Positions 33,449 to 44,962 of a DNA stretch of 64,000 nt are shown piece after piece (position 1 is the stretch's first letter; the number at the start of each line of letters is the position of its first letter). The DNA comes from Benincasa hispida. Taxonomy: Eukaryota; Streptophyta; Magnoliopsida; Cucurbitales; Cucurbitaceae. The translations under genes were made by a program, and so were the position numbers. Under the pieces are notes generated by a model. It was not told the origin of the DNA. It worked only from the letters and a program-made list of their open reading frames with translations, and made no database searches. The stretch lies in NCBI RefSeq assembly GCF_009727055.1, contig NC_052360.1, positions 62,996,523 through 63,060,522 of the forward strand, given 5' to 3'.

Positions 33449-34572
33449 ATGGGTCCTAGGGTGAAAAGGGGAAGAACATTGCCAGCTCTAGCGGTAGGAA
33501 TTCTCCTCCACAACTTGAGATTAACAATCCCAGGTTTGCTTCTCGAAGGGTTGAGAGTAGGTACCATCAGACGGTAGCTCTTAGGAATTTAGTACCAGAA
33601 AGGGCCTTAATTTTAGAGCCTGATTTCTATCCTTAGATCACTTTCGAAATATGGGAGAGAGAATGAGAAGCTTTAGCAACCAATCCTGGTGAGGTCGTGG
33701 TTCCTATAGTGAGGGAGTTTTACACCAACATTGACATTGACATAGATGTCTCGTTTATGAGGGGCGTTAGAGTCTCCTTCTTTTCCTAAAAAATAAACGA
33801 AATCTTTGGACTGTCTCAATTCGATGATGAGTATGAACATTTTCTTTCTCAACTGTTAGATGAATAGGAATTTATAGAGGTCCTTTATGGGCAAGGCACT
33901 CAATGGAATCATTCTGGCGATGTTGTAGTTTGGTTTAGATCAACAGACATGTTTGTTATAGGACAAATTTGGCATGCTTTCGTTTGCTCCATATTAATGC
34001 TTGTCTCAGATTAACCAATGTGATAAGAGATATAGCAAAGCTCCTTTACTTTATCATTCAGGGTATGTCCATAAATGTCGGGAGGATCATTCACGCTTCC
34101 ATTAGATGGTGTGGACGTTGCTTTACTATGGGTAGCCTAGGACATACTAGTTTTATCACTTTATTGTGTCAAAGGTCTGGAGTAGAAATAGCTAGAGATG
34201 AGAAGCATATGGGGCATAAAGCTCCAATATCTAGCATTTCTATCTCAGCCTTCCGAGGTCGTGGTGTTGAGGAACACCACGAAGAAAAAAAAAAGAAAAT
34301 CAAGAAGAGGAAGAAGAACACCCTCGAGAGAACCATTTAGAGTAGAACTTCCAGATCACCCCCAAGAGCAACCCGAGAGTGGAGGTACATTAGGTGAGCA
34401 AACTCTTAGGACAACTACTGAAGCCTTAAGAGTGAGCTATGAAACTGCTCACTGTGTTAGACGTATGCAAAGGACAGTCGACTTCATGTGCGAACGAGAC
34501 CGCCTCTACTACGCTAGAATCGATTTTCAGTACGATATCCAGAGAGAGCCTGACTCACCTGACTCGAACTGA
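33449..34572 (+). pseudogene. Tat/Athila-like ORF1 (putative plant transposon protein domain), broken
   Basis: From ATG 33449 (MGPRVKRGR) the translation runs through REFYTNIDIDIDVSFMRGVR and INEIFGLSQFDDEYEHFL with stops, then QIWHAF. After a frame change it continues in the frame of 33969-34340, with LLHINACLRLTNVIRDIAKLL, YFIIQGMSINVGRIIHASIR and FITLLCQRSGVEI (stretches given separately). This matches the plant 'putative plant transposon protein' domain (PF20167-type) found in Tat/Athila gypsy ORFs. Stretches after 34200 are basic and then glutamine/glutamate-rich, ending FQYDIQREPDSPDSN. At least four stops and one or two frameshifts are present. Its molecular role is not established. 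Confidence 0.65.
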
Positions 34573-34784
34573 CCGCCGACAATATGTATTTTCCCGGTAT
34601 TCTTCTTCATCTTTACCCTATATTTTCATCTTCATTTTCATTTTTATTTGATTTCTAGGAATAGAATTTTTAGATTAACTTCTTTGTGTATAACTTTTCC
34701 TTTGTTTTGTTTTTCTTCTCTTTTCTTTTTGTAGAAACAACCAAAATGAAAGAAAAACAACATTTTGAAGCAGGGAAAATTCTA

Positions 34785-35187
34785 CAGTAAACAACGTTAT
34801 AAAGTAAGAGAGACTGACTTCTTGGTCCGGTCTTATATAAACTCTTTGCATAAGATGAACCCACTCGCATGTCTCCACATGAACAATTCAGGATCACATC
34901 GTTTGTGCTAAATACAAAGTGGGACGCATTTAATGGTGTTACCAAAATAAGGTGCCCAACCTTATTCATATACCATAGACCGCTCTAGCTATTTACTCGA
35001 ATTTGATCCTTTCTTATGTCTCCACATAAAGTCCAAGTACTCATGCAATAGCCATGGATCTTAGTTTATCGGATTTAAGTTTTACAAGTGCAATTTACAT
35101 GTTCATTGAATAAACCTCAATAACATCTTTATTGCAAATAGAATATGTATATTACAAACTGCGAATTTTGGGACATACAACCCAACA
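34785..35187 (-). mobile_element. Copia LTR, first 400 bp, truncated
   Basis: On the - strand it begins TGTTGGGTTGTATGTCCC (right edge 35187), preceded on that strand by AAGTGGGAGTT, the PPT. It matches the first part of the LTR at 30934 (TTTATGTGGAGACAT, AACGTTGTTTACTG). The homology stops abruptly near 34785, against the tail of the Tat-like sequence. Confidence 0.8.
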
Positions 35188-35640
35188 AACTCCCACTTGG
35201 ACTAAATATCCAGTGGGTTTACATATATATAAATATATACAACGTTGAGTATGTGAGAATAAATATAATAAACTAGGTCATCAGATACAAAATAATTCTC
35301 CCACTTGCCCTAGATTGATCTTTCGTAGTCCTAGTCCTACTAAGTTACGCTAGAACACTTTAGCCGGGAGGGCTTTTGTGAACGAATCAGCTAAATTGTC
35401 TTCTGAGGCTATCTATGTGATGATCACGTCTCCTCGGTGTATGATCTCCCTTATGAGATGGTACTTGCGCTCGATGTGCTTTTCGTGCTTATGGCTTCTA
35501 GGTTCTCTGGAATTTGCAATTGTTCCACTATTATCACAATAAGGGGTGATTGGCAGGTGCATATTTGGAACCACTTCCAAATTGGTCAAGAACTTTCTAT
35601 GTCATATGTTCATGCTTAAATCGATGTTGTTAATTTGACT
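35188..35640 (-). pseudogene. Copia RNase H C-terminus
   Basis: The - strand reads KVLDQFGSGSKYAPANHPL, then NSGTIANSREPRSHKHEKHI, ERKYHLIREIIHRGDV, SEDNLADSFTKALPAKVF and LGQVG before the PPT and LTR. These are the copia RNase H end motifs (HIDxxYHxIRE-like, DNLADxFTK). There are stops near 35417 and 35350. It is the 3' part of a - strand element whose upstream pol is lost after 35640. Confidence 0.8.
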
Positions 35641-37261
35641 GTAAACCAAAACAAAAATATTTATAAATTACCAAAACCTACATCTTATACTAACAAGTAG
35701 CATAAGCGGTGAGTACGGGGTCGATCTACATGGAAGGTTTATGTCTAATCTTTTCTTAAGCTAATTTTAACTATGGAAGTAGAATTGAGGGAATTATCAT
35801 AGAAAACATAGCTCTTTTAAGACCTATCAAAATACCGCCACCTTGAACCTTGGTCATCCCGAGCAAGTTGAAACTAGAAATATGTATGCAGTTAAGCAAA
35901 ATATGAACATTCATTTGTGCATTCATTCAAGGAGGTCATTCAAAATGTTTATATGTTCACTTGACTTACACAAAAAATTGATTTTCATCTATCTTTTCAA
36001 CAAACAAAGAAGTAATGATACAAATAGGCATTTATAAATTTAAAATTTTGCCAACAAATAGTTGAAACTTATTTTTGAAAAGAAAATGTTCTCTTGTAAA
36101 GTCATAAAAGAAAAGATTACTAAGTTTTAGTTTATTTAAAGGTCAAAACTAGTAGAAAAGTGATATCAAACTCTCAATTCCTCTTTGCTCTACACTAGCT
36201 CGGTTATCGGTCTCAGATATACCTAACTTGCAAAAAAGAGAGGCAATTCTAAGACAAGGGTGCCTTTTTATAAACTCATGCACACAAATTTTAATTTGCA
36301 TTTCTTTTACCTAGAGGGATAACTTTCACACTCACACCGTAGGGAACCTATCGCTTTTTTCTCGCGGGCTCTAACTAGACACGATGGAGGTAGCTCTTTT
36401 CACCTCTATCCATGCACACACACGTTAGTGAAAGTCATGTTATTTTGTAAGCTTACTTTGTTTTTTTAATTTTTTTCTTCTGGAAGACCTTATTTGATCC
36501 TCTTTGTCTAGATTTGCTTCTAAAACAAGATGGTTGTTCTTAGACCAAAGGTTATCCTATCAGAGTAACAAAGAAAATTAAGTAGATATGACGTTTCTAA
36601 AAGTTTTAAGATTCTAAATAAATCTAAAAGTTAAGTATTCGATTTTTTTAATGAAATTTAAAAAAAAAAAGAATTTTTCTTTTGAAAAATAGTTTCAAAA
36701 TTTTGTTAGAAATTTTAAGAAATCTAAAATTTTGTTTGTATCTTTACTTGAAAGAATGCGTCATCAAAGTTTCATTGATAAGAATTGAGAGATTGTTTAA
36801 AAATCAATTGATGCATAAAAACAAGGTGAATAGTGATCCTTGAATGTTGTGTTTCATGCATAAAATCAATTATGCATTTAAAGCAAAAATGAGTCATTTT
36901 AAAAATGTCAAGAGATCATGAAATATTATATTCTCAGAGAACAAAGTTATGCTATCGAAATGCATTAGAGCCTTATAAATATATCAAGATATATCTAATC
37001 ACAATCACAAAATCTAAATAACCCGAGCTCAGGTGTTTAAGAGTTCCAGACATGGATTTGTATCATCATAGAGCAAAAAAATTTTAGTAAGGCTCATTTT
37101 TTTACAACCCTAATTAAAGAATTCCATGAACATGCAATGTTCCCTATCCCTAACTTAAACATTAAACATTGTCCTCAATGTTTTAAAATATAGATATAAG
37201 CTTGAAGACAAAAAGATAAAGGGGAACATAAAACTCCCCTGATTTTTGTGCATTGGGTGGT
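35641..37261 (-). mobile_element. Tat/Athila-like non-coding region
   Basis: Complementary-strand landmarks are AACATTGAGGACAATGTTTA near 37170 and GGGGAGTTTTATGTTCCCC near 37230. Both are typical of the region between pol and the 3' LTR in plant Tat/Athila gypsy elements. The rest (35650-37080) is AT-rich with a GC-richer patch at 36330-36425; no proteins were recognised. The element appears to be inserted in, or joined to, the copia remnants on both sides. Confidence 0.5.
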
Positions 37262-38243
37262 GATAAGACTGACAGTTTCAAAGCGATGACCTAAGTACCT
37301 TATTTTGATAACACTAATGGATGTGGCCTACTTTGTATTTAGTACAAACTATGTGATCCTGAATAGTTTATGTGGAGACATGCGAGTGGGGGCGTCCTAT
37401 GCAAAGAGTTTTCATAAGACCGGACCAAGAAGTAAGTCACTCTTACTTTATAACGTTGTTTACTGTTTAAGACTGACAGATTCAAAACAATGACCTAGGT
37501 AACTCGACCTTAATCCTGAACTAACTACGAACTTCTATTTATTTGAGATTATCCTTAGATTTTCATAGGTGAGGGTTGGCTCAACAGCCTCGGCTCAATA
37601 AGTGTCCCATTTCAGGGGTAAGACTAGATAGATAGCTAGGGATATAGGGTGCAAGACAGAATTCACTCCTATCCACTTTTAGGATAGTGGAAAGATGGTT
37701 CTCTTACTGATTCAAGGTCTTTAACAAGGGGTCATACCCTCTCATTGACCCGAGAGGGACTCGGTTTGGTGGTTAGGTCACGAACCTTTTGTTCATTAGA
37801 TGATCAATGGAACTTAAGGAGCAAGATGTAATCTCGGGGGTGAAACAATATTCCAGCCGTTATTACGAGCAACATGTGAAGGGACGACTTACTCATTATG
37901 GTTAAATCAAGTGGACATAAATATATCTACAGTGAGGGAAGTGAAACTACTAGACTTTAATGAAGTGACCCGATAGTTAATGACGGTTGATTGATTCGTT
38001 TTAAAGAGTTTAGACAATTAATCTCAGATTGTTGGACCCATGATCTGTAGGTCCATTAGGTGCCCCTACTAGCTCATAAACAAATTGAACCTTAGAATAT
38101 AGTGATGAGTAAATTTGAAGTGTTCAAATTCGAATTAAGGGAACTAGTTATTATATTCAAATTAAGGGAATTAGTAATTATATACGATATAATTACGCGT
38201 TTAATTATTGAATTAAACAAAGTTGGAGAATTGAATAATATTT
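37262..38243 (+). mobile_element. Copia LTR, middle part, + orientation
   Basis: It matches 31140-32000 of the complete LTR (GGATG.GGCCTAC, ACTCTTACTTTATAACGTTGTTTACTG, TCCCATTT...GGGATATAG, CTGTAGGTCC), but with many changes. It lacks the LTR start. It ends with TATTT at 38239-38243, the target duplication of the solo LTR inserted here, and resumes after 40212. Confidence 0.75.
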
Positions 38244-40207
38244 TGATAGAGTAAACTAACATGCAGCAGAAAAAATCAGAATTAATAAGCACTATAATTA
38301 CACTTAATTTGAGTTTAAAACATGCATTGAAACATAATTTATGAAGAGGGTTTTTAGAACACAATACCTTTGATGAAAACACTTCAATTCTAGCAGATAT
38401 CCATAAATTTATGCTTCAATCTTTTAGTAGACCACCACATAGACCTTCTTTACTAATCTCATGCTTGGATTCTGTGATGAAAACACTGAATTGAGCTGGT
38501 TTTTGTGAGAAAGAAGAAGGTTTGTACAGGGATGATTTCTGTAGAATTTTCTTGGTTTAATCAGATTGCATAAAGTCTGAATTAAAGTTCAAAACTCCAA
38601 TTTGTACATGAAAATCATGCAATAAACTTAACATGTTTGATGCCACTTCAATTTCATGGTATGAGGTGTAAAATTGAGTAGGATTCTGGATTTTCCAACT
38701 TTCAATTTTAAATTCAATTTTAATTCTTCAAATTTTGATTTATTTAGTTCAAATCTAATTTTCAAAAAATAAATTTTAATTTTAATTTTATAATTTTGAA
38801 TTTTAAAAAATTCAAAATTTAATTAATCAAATTTCTAATTTTGAACCATTTCAAAATTTGAATAAAATTGGATAATTAATTAAACTAATTTTAATTAATT
38901 AAATTTAACATCAAACATTAAATATTATATTACACCTCATCTAATATTTAAATCAATATTTAAATATTTTGAACTTTCTAATTTCGTTTAATTTTGATAA
39001 AATTAAACGTTTCAATTTTATCAGATACAATTAACAAAAACCCTAAATGAATTTGAACATTTTAAATTCTAAATCCTGATTTCAAATCCCATCTAATTCA
39101 CTCAATTCACTAATGCTAATCCAATTTACGAATTAGTAGAAGGACCTTATGGACCTATAGATCATGAGCTCCAACGATTTGCAATTAATTGGTTAAACTC
39201 TTTAAATCGAATTAATAATTACTCGTTAACTACCAAGACATACCACTATAGCTCGATAGTTGCACTCTTCTCACTGTATATATATTTCTGTACATTTTAA
39301 CCATAATCGGTAAGTCGATCCTTCACAAGTCATCCGTATGTACATCTAGATCAAAATTACTGTTTGTCGATCCTTCACAGGTCATCCGTATGTACATCTA
39401 GATCAAAATTACTGTTTTACCCCTATAAATACATCTTGCTCCTTAAGCTCCCACTGATCCTCCATTGAACAATTGATTTATAGTCCAACTTATAAATCAT
39501 GATCCTCTTAATCATGAGATAGTGGAACCCCGTTGTTCAAGATTAGGCATCAGCGCTTAAGAGAACAACCTATCTGCTAACCCTAAGTCACGTAAGAGTG
39601 AACTCCATCTTCCAAAGTTATGTCCCTAGCTATCTATTCAGTCTTATCTCCAAAATGGGAAGCTTACTGAGTAGTGTTGTTGACTACTCTCATCTATGCA
39701 GATCAAAGGATAATCTTGAACAAACAAGAGTTCATAATTAGCTCAGGATGAAGATTGAGTTACCCTAGGTCATTGAATTTGAAATAGTCAATTTTAACAG
39801 TAAACGGTTGTTATAAAGAAAAGTGACTATTTCGAGGTCCAGTCTTTATGCAAACTCATTGCATAAGATGCCCCCAACTCACATGTCTCCACATGAGTGA
39901 TTTTTGTATCACATCATTTGTATCAGTATACAAAATGAGTCGCATCCAATAGTGTCACTAGAATGAAGTACCCGATTTTATCTATATACTTATAGACTAT
40001 TTTGGCTATATACTAAAACTTGATCCTCTTTTATGTCGTCACATAAAGTTAAAGTATTCATATTATAACCATGGATTTGTTTATTAGATTTTTATAATAG
40101 AACGCAATATCAACAACTTATTGAATAAAATACTCAGTAATGGTTTTATTGATAAATAGAATATGTTAACCATATTTACGAACTGTGAGTTTAAGACATT
40201 CCTAACA
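38244..40207 (-). mobile_element. Solo LTR (copia-type) with 5-bp target duplication
   Basis: It runs from TGATAGAGTAAAC to ATTCCTAACA (on the - strand TGTTAGGAAT...CTCTATCA), 1964 bases. It is flanked on both sides by TATTT (38239-38243 and 40208-40212), an exact target duplication. There is no internal region, so it formed by recombination between two LTRs. A 52-base tandem repeat lies at 39314-39417 (GTCGATCCTTCACA.GTCATC...). It is related in layout to, but distinct from, the TGTTGGG family. Confidence 0.9.
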
Positions 40208-40470
40208 TATTTAAATTCAATTTAAATATTAATTTCGTTAATAGAGATTAATGATTGTGGAATTGGTGTTTTAATAATTTAATATTATATATTAAATTAT
40301 ATTAATCAATTAATTAAATTGTTTAATTTATTAAATATATTTTATTTAAAATTAATTACTTGAATTAATTTTATCTAAAATTGAATTTTGAATTTTATGA
40401 AAATTCAAATGATAAAATTGAATTTTGATTTAATTTAAATTTATTTTTTAAATTTGATTTAAAATTAACT
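40208..40470 (+). mobile_element. Continuation of the interrupted + strand LTR
   Basis: After the second TATTT the AT-rich sequence (AAATTCAATTTAAATATTAA and onward) resembles the AT-rich inner part of the LTR at 32040-32260. It continues the copy broken by the solo LTR. The border with the inverted LTR piece at about 40471 is approximate. Confidence 0.55.
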
Positions 40471-41547
40471 AATAAAACCCAGTAGTTACACTTTTCTCAT
40501 TGTAGATATATTTCTATCCACTTGATTTAACCATAATTAGTAAGTCGATCCTTCACAGGTTGTTCATAATAACGGCTGGGTCAAAATATTGTCTCACCCC
40601 GATAATACATATTGCTTCTTAAGTTCCACTGATCCTCTAATGAACAATTAGTTTATGATCCAACTACCAAATCGAGTCCATCTCGGGTCAATGAAAGGGT
40701 GCGGCCTCTTGTTCAAGACCTCGAGTCAGTACTTAAGAAAACGAATTTTCTATTATCCCTAAAAGCGAGTAGGAATGAATTCTGTCTTGCACCCTAAGAC
40801 CAGATCTAATGAACAATTAATTTGTGATCCAACTACCAAATCGAGTCCATCTCGAGTCAATGAGAGGGTGCGGCCTCTTGTTCAAGACCTCGAGTCAGTA
40901 CTTAAGAAAATGAATTTTCTACTATCCATAAAAGCGAGTAGGAGTGAATTTCATCTTGTGCCCTATGTCCCTAGCTATCGATCTGGTCTTACCCCGAAAT
41001 GGGAGGCTTATTGAGTCAGTGATGTTGAGTCAATCCTCACCTATACCAATCTAAGGATAATCTCGAATAAACAGGAGTTCGTGGTTAGCTCAAGATTAAG
41101 GTCGAGTTACCTAGGTCATCATTTTGAAACAGTCAGTCTTAAACAGTAAACAACGTTATAAAGTAAGAGTGACTTATTTCTTGGTCCGGTCTTATACAAA
41201 TTCTTTGCATAGGACGTCTCCACTCGCATATTTCCACATGAACGATTCAGGTTCGCATCGTTTGTACTAAATACAAAGTGGGTCACATCTAATAGTGTTA
41301 CCAATATAAGGTACCAAACCTTATTCGTATCTATAGATCATTCTGGCTATTTACTAGAACTTGATCCATTTTTATGTTTCCACATAAAGTTCAAGTATTC
41401 ATGTAATAGCCATGGATCTTAGTTAATTGGATTTAGGTTTTACAAGTGCAATTTACATATTTATCGAATAAACCTCAATAACATTTTTATTGCAAATAGA
41501 ATATGTTTAATATTACAAACTGTGAATTTTATGACATACAACCTAGC
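40471..41547 (-). mobile_element. Copia LTR 5' half with internal tandem duplication
   Basis: On the - strand it ends (LTR start side) near 41547 with GGTTGTATGTCATAAAATTC and matches the first 900 bases of the complete LTR. The outermost bases TGTTGGG are altered to TAGCTAGG. A direct duplication with a period of 169 bases covers 40637-40975 (unit starts CTAATGAACAATTA at 40637 and 40806). The piece could be the 5' LTR of the - strand element whose RNase H and 3' LTR lie at 34785-35640. Confidence 0.75.
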
Positions 41548-41724
41548 TAATTGAACTTTGATTTGTATAAAAAAATTTGAATCAAATCAAGAAAAGATCA
41601 CTATCATCATCATCCAATTTGACTGTGATGGTTAGACATAAAATTCAATATCATGCTACAAAATTCACATATTTCAAAAATTTATCACAAGAACATCTGA
41701 CAATCAACATAAATGAATCACTAA

Positions 41725-42294
41725 AGGCATGTTTGGTAGGCAACTCAGATTCTGTTTTATGTTTTTAGATTCCCCGAGTTCAACAAATATGTGTTTGGTT
41801 GGCAGTCTGGATTCAATTTTCGAAAATTGTTTCCGAATTCATTGATCCAAACAATGCAAATTTTGAAAACATTTTATTTTTAATGTTTTTAGTGTATTCA
41901 AATTTTGAATTCAAAATTTTAAATTGCAGAATTATATTGAAAATGATTAAAACAATAACAATTGTATTATTTCATGTTATAAATTCAATTATTTTTGTTA
42001 AACATAAAATGTGTAATATATCATATATATTATGTGATATTACAAAACAATAATTATATAAAAGTTTTAACATAAAACAAGTTCATAAATTAATTAGTAA
42101 TGATTTATGTTCAACATCGTATTCAATAAGTAACTAAATATATTTACAATCATATATTGAAAATTTATTTAAATTGGAATTTAATTTTTGAATATGCTAC
42201 TAAACACATTTTTGAAAATATGAAATACAACTCTGTTTTCATCGAATCCCTTGTATTCAAATTTCTATTTTCGGATTGCCTACCAAATAAGCCC
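41725..42294. mobile_element. PIF/Harbinger-type MITE (570 bp)
   Basis: The terminal inverted repeats are AGGCATGTTTGGTAGGC at the left and GCCTACCAAATAAGCCC at the right, with three mismatches in 17. TAA stands on both sides (41722-41724 and 42295-42297), the 3-bp target duplication of this superfamily. The inside is AT-rich and non-coding. It lies about 1.8 kb upstream of the LEA-2 gene. Confidence 0.75.
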
Positions 42295-42297
42295 TAA

Positions 42298-42847
42298 TTT
42301 GCTCATCATAAAGTGGAAACTAAATATGTTGAGTTGTCTCTCAAAATTTTTCAAATCATGTCTTTAGTAGAATGATTTTGTCAACAAATTATTATTATTT
42401 AAAATTAATAATGATAAATGCTTTCTATCTTTTCTTAATTTTCGTTCTCAATTTTCAATGAAAAAAATTCTTAATTTCATATAATCATTTAGCAATCTCA
42501 AAAATAGAAAATTAAAATATAATCTCTCTCAAAATTTATTTTTAACAAATAATTATTTAAAAGTAAATAATTCCAACTAAGATTAGCAACCAATAAATGC
42601 ATGCCTTATACGGTTAGACCCAACAAATTTATAATTGATTTTTCCGGAAACAAATAATTACCTTCTTTGTTACAATTAATTCTTAGAATTAATTTCAAAT
42701 AGTAATAAAACCTTTTTTCCATTTTCTTTTCGTTTACTTGGTCATTTCCAAGACTCTGCAAAACAAGTATCAAATTGACTCCTCTTCTTTGAAGATTGTA
42801 GTTGGCATGAGATGATATCAAGTAAGGCTCTCCAATAGAAAAATTTA
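42298..42847. other. AT-rich spacer between MITEs
   Basis: No gene, RNA or repeat was recognised. Open frames here are short and lack motifs. Confidence 0.4.
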
Positions 42848-43117
42848 ACTTCCTTTTGATGATTATTTTGTTTTTATTTTATTTTTTAAAAAAATGTTAA
42901 GCCTATGAATACTACTTCTACCTCCAAATTTATTTTTTTTAATCTATTTTTCACCAATGATTTAAAAAACTAAGTCAAAATTTGAGAATAAAAAAAAAGT
43001 AACTTTCAAAAATTTGTTTTTATTTTTTAAATTTAGCTAAAAATTCAATCATTATATTAAGAAAGATGCAAATTGTAAAAAATGTGGATGAAATAAGTTT
43101 AATTTTTTTAAAAAAAC
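42848..43117. mobile_element. Truncated MITE related to the next one
   Basis: It shares about 250 bases in direct orientation with 43121-43415 (TTTTGATGATTATTTTG, ACTACTTCTACCTCCAAATT, TTTTCACCA.TG, GAGAATAAAAAA, AAGTAACTTTCAAAAA). It lacks the right terminal repeat, ending where the second copy begins. Confidence 0.7.
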
Positions 43118-43120
43118 TAA

Positions 43121-43415
43121 GGCCTCGTTTGATAATTATTTTGTTTTTTGTTTGTGTTTTTGAAAATTAAGTATGTAGACACTACTTCTACCTCCAAATT
43201 TCTTCTTTTATCATCTACTTTTCACCAGTGGTTTGACAAAATTAAAGCCAAATTTTGAGAATAAAAAAGTAACTTTCAAAAAGTTGTTTTTGTTTTTGAA
43301 ATTTGACTGAGAATTCAAACATTATACTTAAAAAAGATTCAATCTTTGTTAGAAATGTAGATGATATAGACTTAAATTTTAAAAACAAAAAATTAAATGA
43401 TTATCAAATGAAACC
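43121..43415. mobile_element. PIF/Harbinger (Tourist-like) MITE, complete
   Basis: The ends GGCCTCGTTTGATAAT and ATTATCAAATGAAACC form inverted repeats with three mismatches in 16. TAA is present immediately outside both ends (43118-43120 and 43416-43418). The length is 295 bases and it is non-coding. It lies about 0.7 kb upstream of the LEA-2 start codon and may be part of the upstream regulatory region. Confidence 0.85.
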
Positions 43416-43895
43416 TAAATGATTACCAAATGATATCTTTTAACTTTTCAGAAACTAAGGTGCCATAGTAACTTCCACAGCCAAAATTTTACTTTCATGA
43501 TCCGCCGCCCACACAAATCAGGACATCTACAACCAAAATTAATTTGAATATGATAATTAATTTGTGTATTAATGTCTATCTTTTTGGTGTAATTAACTGA
43601 TGTTCTTTGATGTTTAAAGTGGTTCACATTTTTTTTAATATCTTCCACATTTTAGAGCTTCAAATCAGCGTTTGATTGATATCAAACTCATTCCCAACCT
43701 CAATTTTTCTTTTAATTTGGTACAAAATCACTCCTAATACATATTTTCTATGTTTTTCCTTTTGTCAAAATTTAGGCCCCATCCAATTTATTAGGAAACC
43801 ATATTTTACACACATAATTAAAGCACTTTGTCCCTACTTATCCCACAAAACACACAGATGGACCAATTACAAATTAACACAAACACACAAATATA

Positions 43896-43903
43896 TATAT
43901 AAA
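43896..43903 (+). promoter_or_regulatory. TATA-box candidate of the LEA-2 gene
   Basis: TATATAAA inside an ATATATATATAAAC stretch, about 220 bases before the chosen ATG. A leader of nearly 200 bases would follow, containing short upstream ATGs, including an in-frame one at 43993. Confidence 0.45.
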
Positions 43904-44124
43904 CAATACAATATGAACAACTTGACTTCTTTTTCTATTCCTCTCTTTATCAGTGCATTTACAACCACTATATTATAATCTAAAAGTCATGCATGTCTTT
44001 GCTTTGCCTTCAATTCAACATTGTTCAATGGCTTCAAATTTTGGGCATTTCCCCAAACCATTGCCTTATAAACTCAAGCACTCAAAAATTCCATAACCTA
44101 ATTTTTTGCCCCTCTCCCATAACC

Positions 44125-44784
44125 ATGGTGGACAAGGACCAAGCTCAGCCCCTCGCCCCAGCTACCCATCATCGTTCGAGCAGTGACAACGGCGAAACAA
44201 ACTTACATCTAAAGAGAATCCAACGAAGAAGGTTCATTAAATGTTGCGGTTTTATAGTTGTCTTTCTTATAATACCAACGATAATGATAATCATCATCTT
44301 GATGTTCACTCTATTTCAAATCAAGGATCCCGTAATCCGAATGAATAGAGTTTCAATCACAAAGCTTGAGTTGATCAACGGCGCCATACCAAAGCCAGGA
44401 TCCAACATGTCACTGACCGCGGACGTATCGGTGAAAAACCCTAACATGGCATCGTTCAAATATAGTAACACAACCACAACTCTATTCATTAATGAGACAG
44501 TAATAGGAGAGGCACGAGGGCCTCCAGGGAAAGCCAAGGCACGACGGACGGTGCGAATGAACGTGACCATCGACATTGTCGCCGATCGAGTCTTGTCGAA
44601 CCTCGATGACGACGTGAGCTTGGGAAAGGTGAGATTGAGAAGCTTTTCGAGGATTCCGGGGAGGGTGAAGTTGTTGCATCTTATTGGGAGAAACGTTGTT
44701 GTCAAAATGAATTGTACATTCCTGATCAATATTTTCAATAGGTCAATTGAGGATCAGGAGTGCAAGAGGAAGGTGAAAATGTAG
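44125..44784 (+). CDS. LEA-2 / NDR1-HIN1-like membrane protein
   Basis: A single exon of 219 codons plus stop. The protein has a short hydrophilic N-terminus, a basic patch (RIQRRRFIKCC, residues 31-41), one strongly hydrophobic segment (about 42-64) and then a LEA_2-type beta domain (about 90-195) with the conserved strand pattern SLTADVSVKNPNMASFKYSN and FINETVIGEARGPPGKAKAR. It fits the plant NHL / 'LEA protein At1g64065-like' group, plasma-membrane proteins linked to defence and stress; the exact role is unknown. The ATG at 44125 (ACCATGG, a strong context) was chosen over the in-frame ATG at 43993, which would add 44 residues with no family likeness. A polyadenylation word follows at 44957. 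The gene is intact. It has no functional link to its neighbours, which are MITEs upstream and a foldback element downstream. Confidence 0.9.
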   Translation: MVDKDQAQPLAPATHHRSSSDNGETNLHLKRIQRRRFIKCCGFIVVFLIIPTIMIIIILMFTLFQIKDPVIRMNRVSITKLELINGAIPKPGSNMSLTADVSVKNPNMASFKYSNTTTTLFINETVIGEARGPPGKAKARRTVRMNVTIDIVADRVLSNLDDDVSLGKVRLRSFSRIPGRVKLLHLIGRNVVVKMNCTFLINIFNRSIEDQECKRKVKM

Positions 44785-44956
44785 ACTTTTTTAATATATA
44801 TTATTTTTTCTTCATTTTGAGGTTTTTTCTTTTTTATTTCCCTTTTTATATTCCTAATTTTTGGTTCGTGGATTGGTGTTTGGAAAGCTTTTTCCTTGAT
44901 TTCTCATTTAGCAAAATATGAAATGAATTATGTTGGGTAAGTTTCATTTCATAACC

Positions 44957-44962
44957 AATAAA
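44957..44962 (+). terminator. Polyadenylation signal candidate
   Basis: AATAAA lies 173 bases after the LEA-2 stop codon, a usual plant 3' UTR length, inside AT-rich sequence. Confidence 0.5.

Noticed and set aside
34198..34572. Small basic protein gene
   Set aside because: It is one of the overlapping frames of the broken Tat-like ORF1.
43993..44124. N-terminal extension of the LEA-2 protein from an upstream in-frame ATG
   Set aside because: The added residues have no family likeness, while the ATG at 44125 has a strong context and gives the usual family length.
44316..44738. 140-codon open frame on the - strand
   Set aside because: It lies antisense to the LEA-2 coding exon, has no motif of its own, and is a shadow of the real gene's codon usage.
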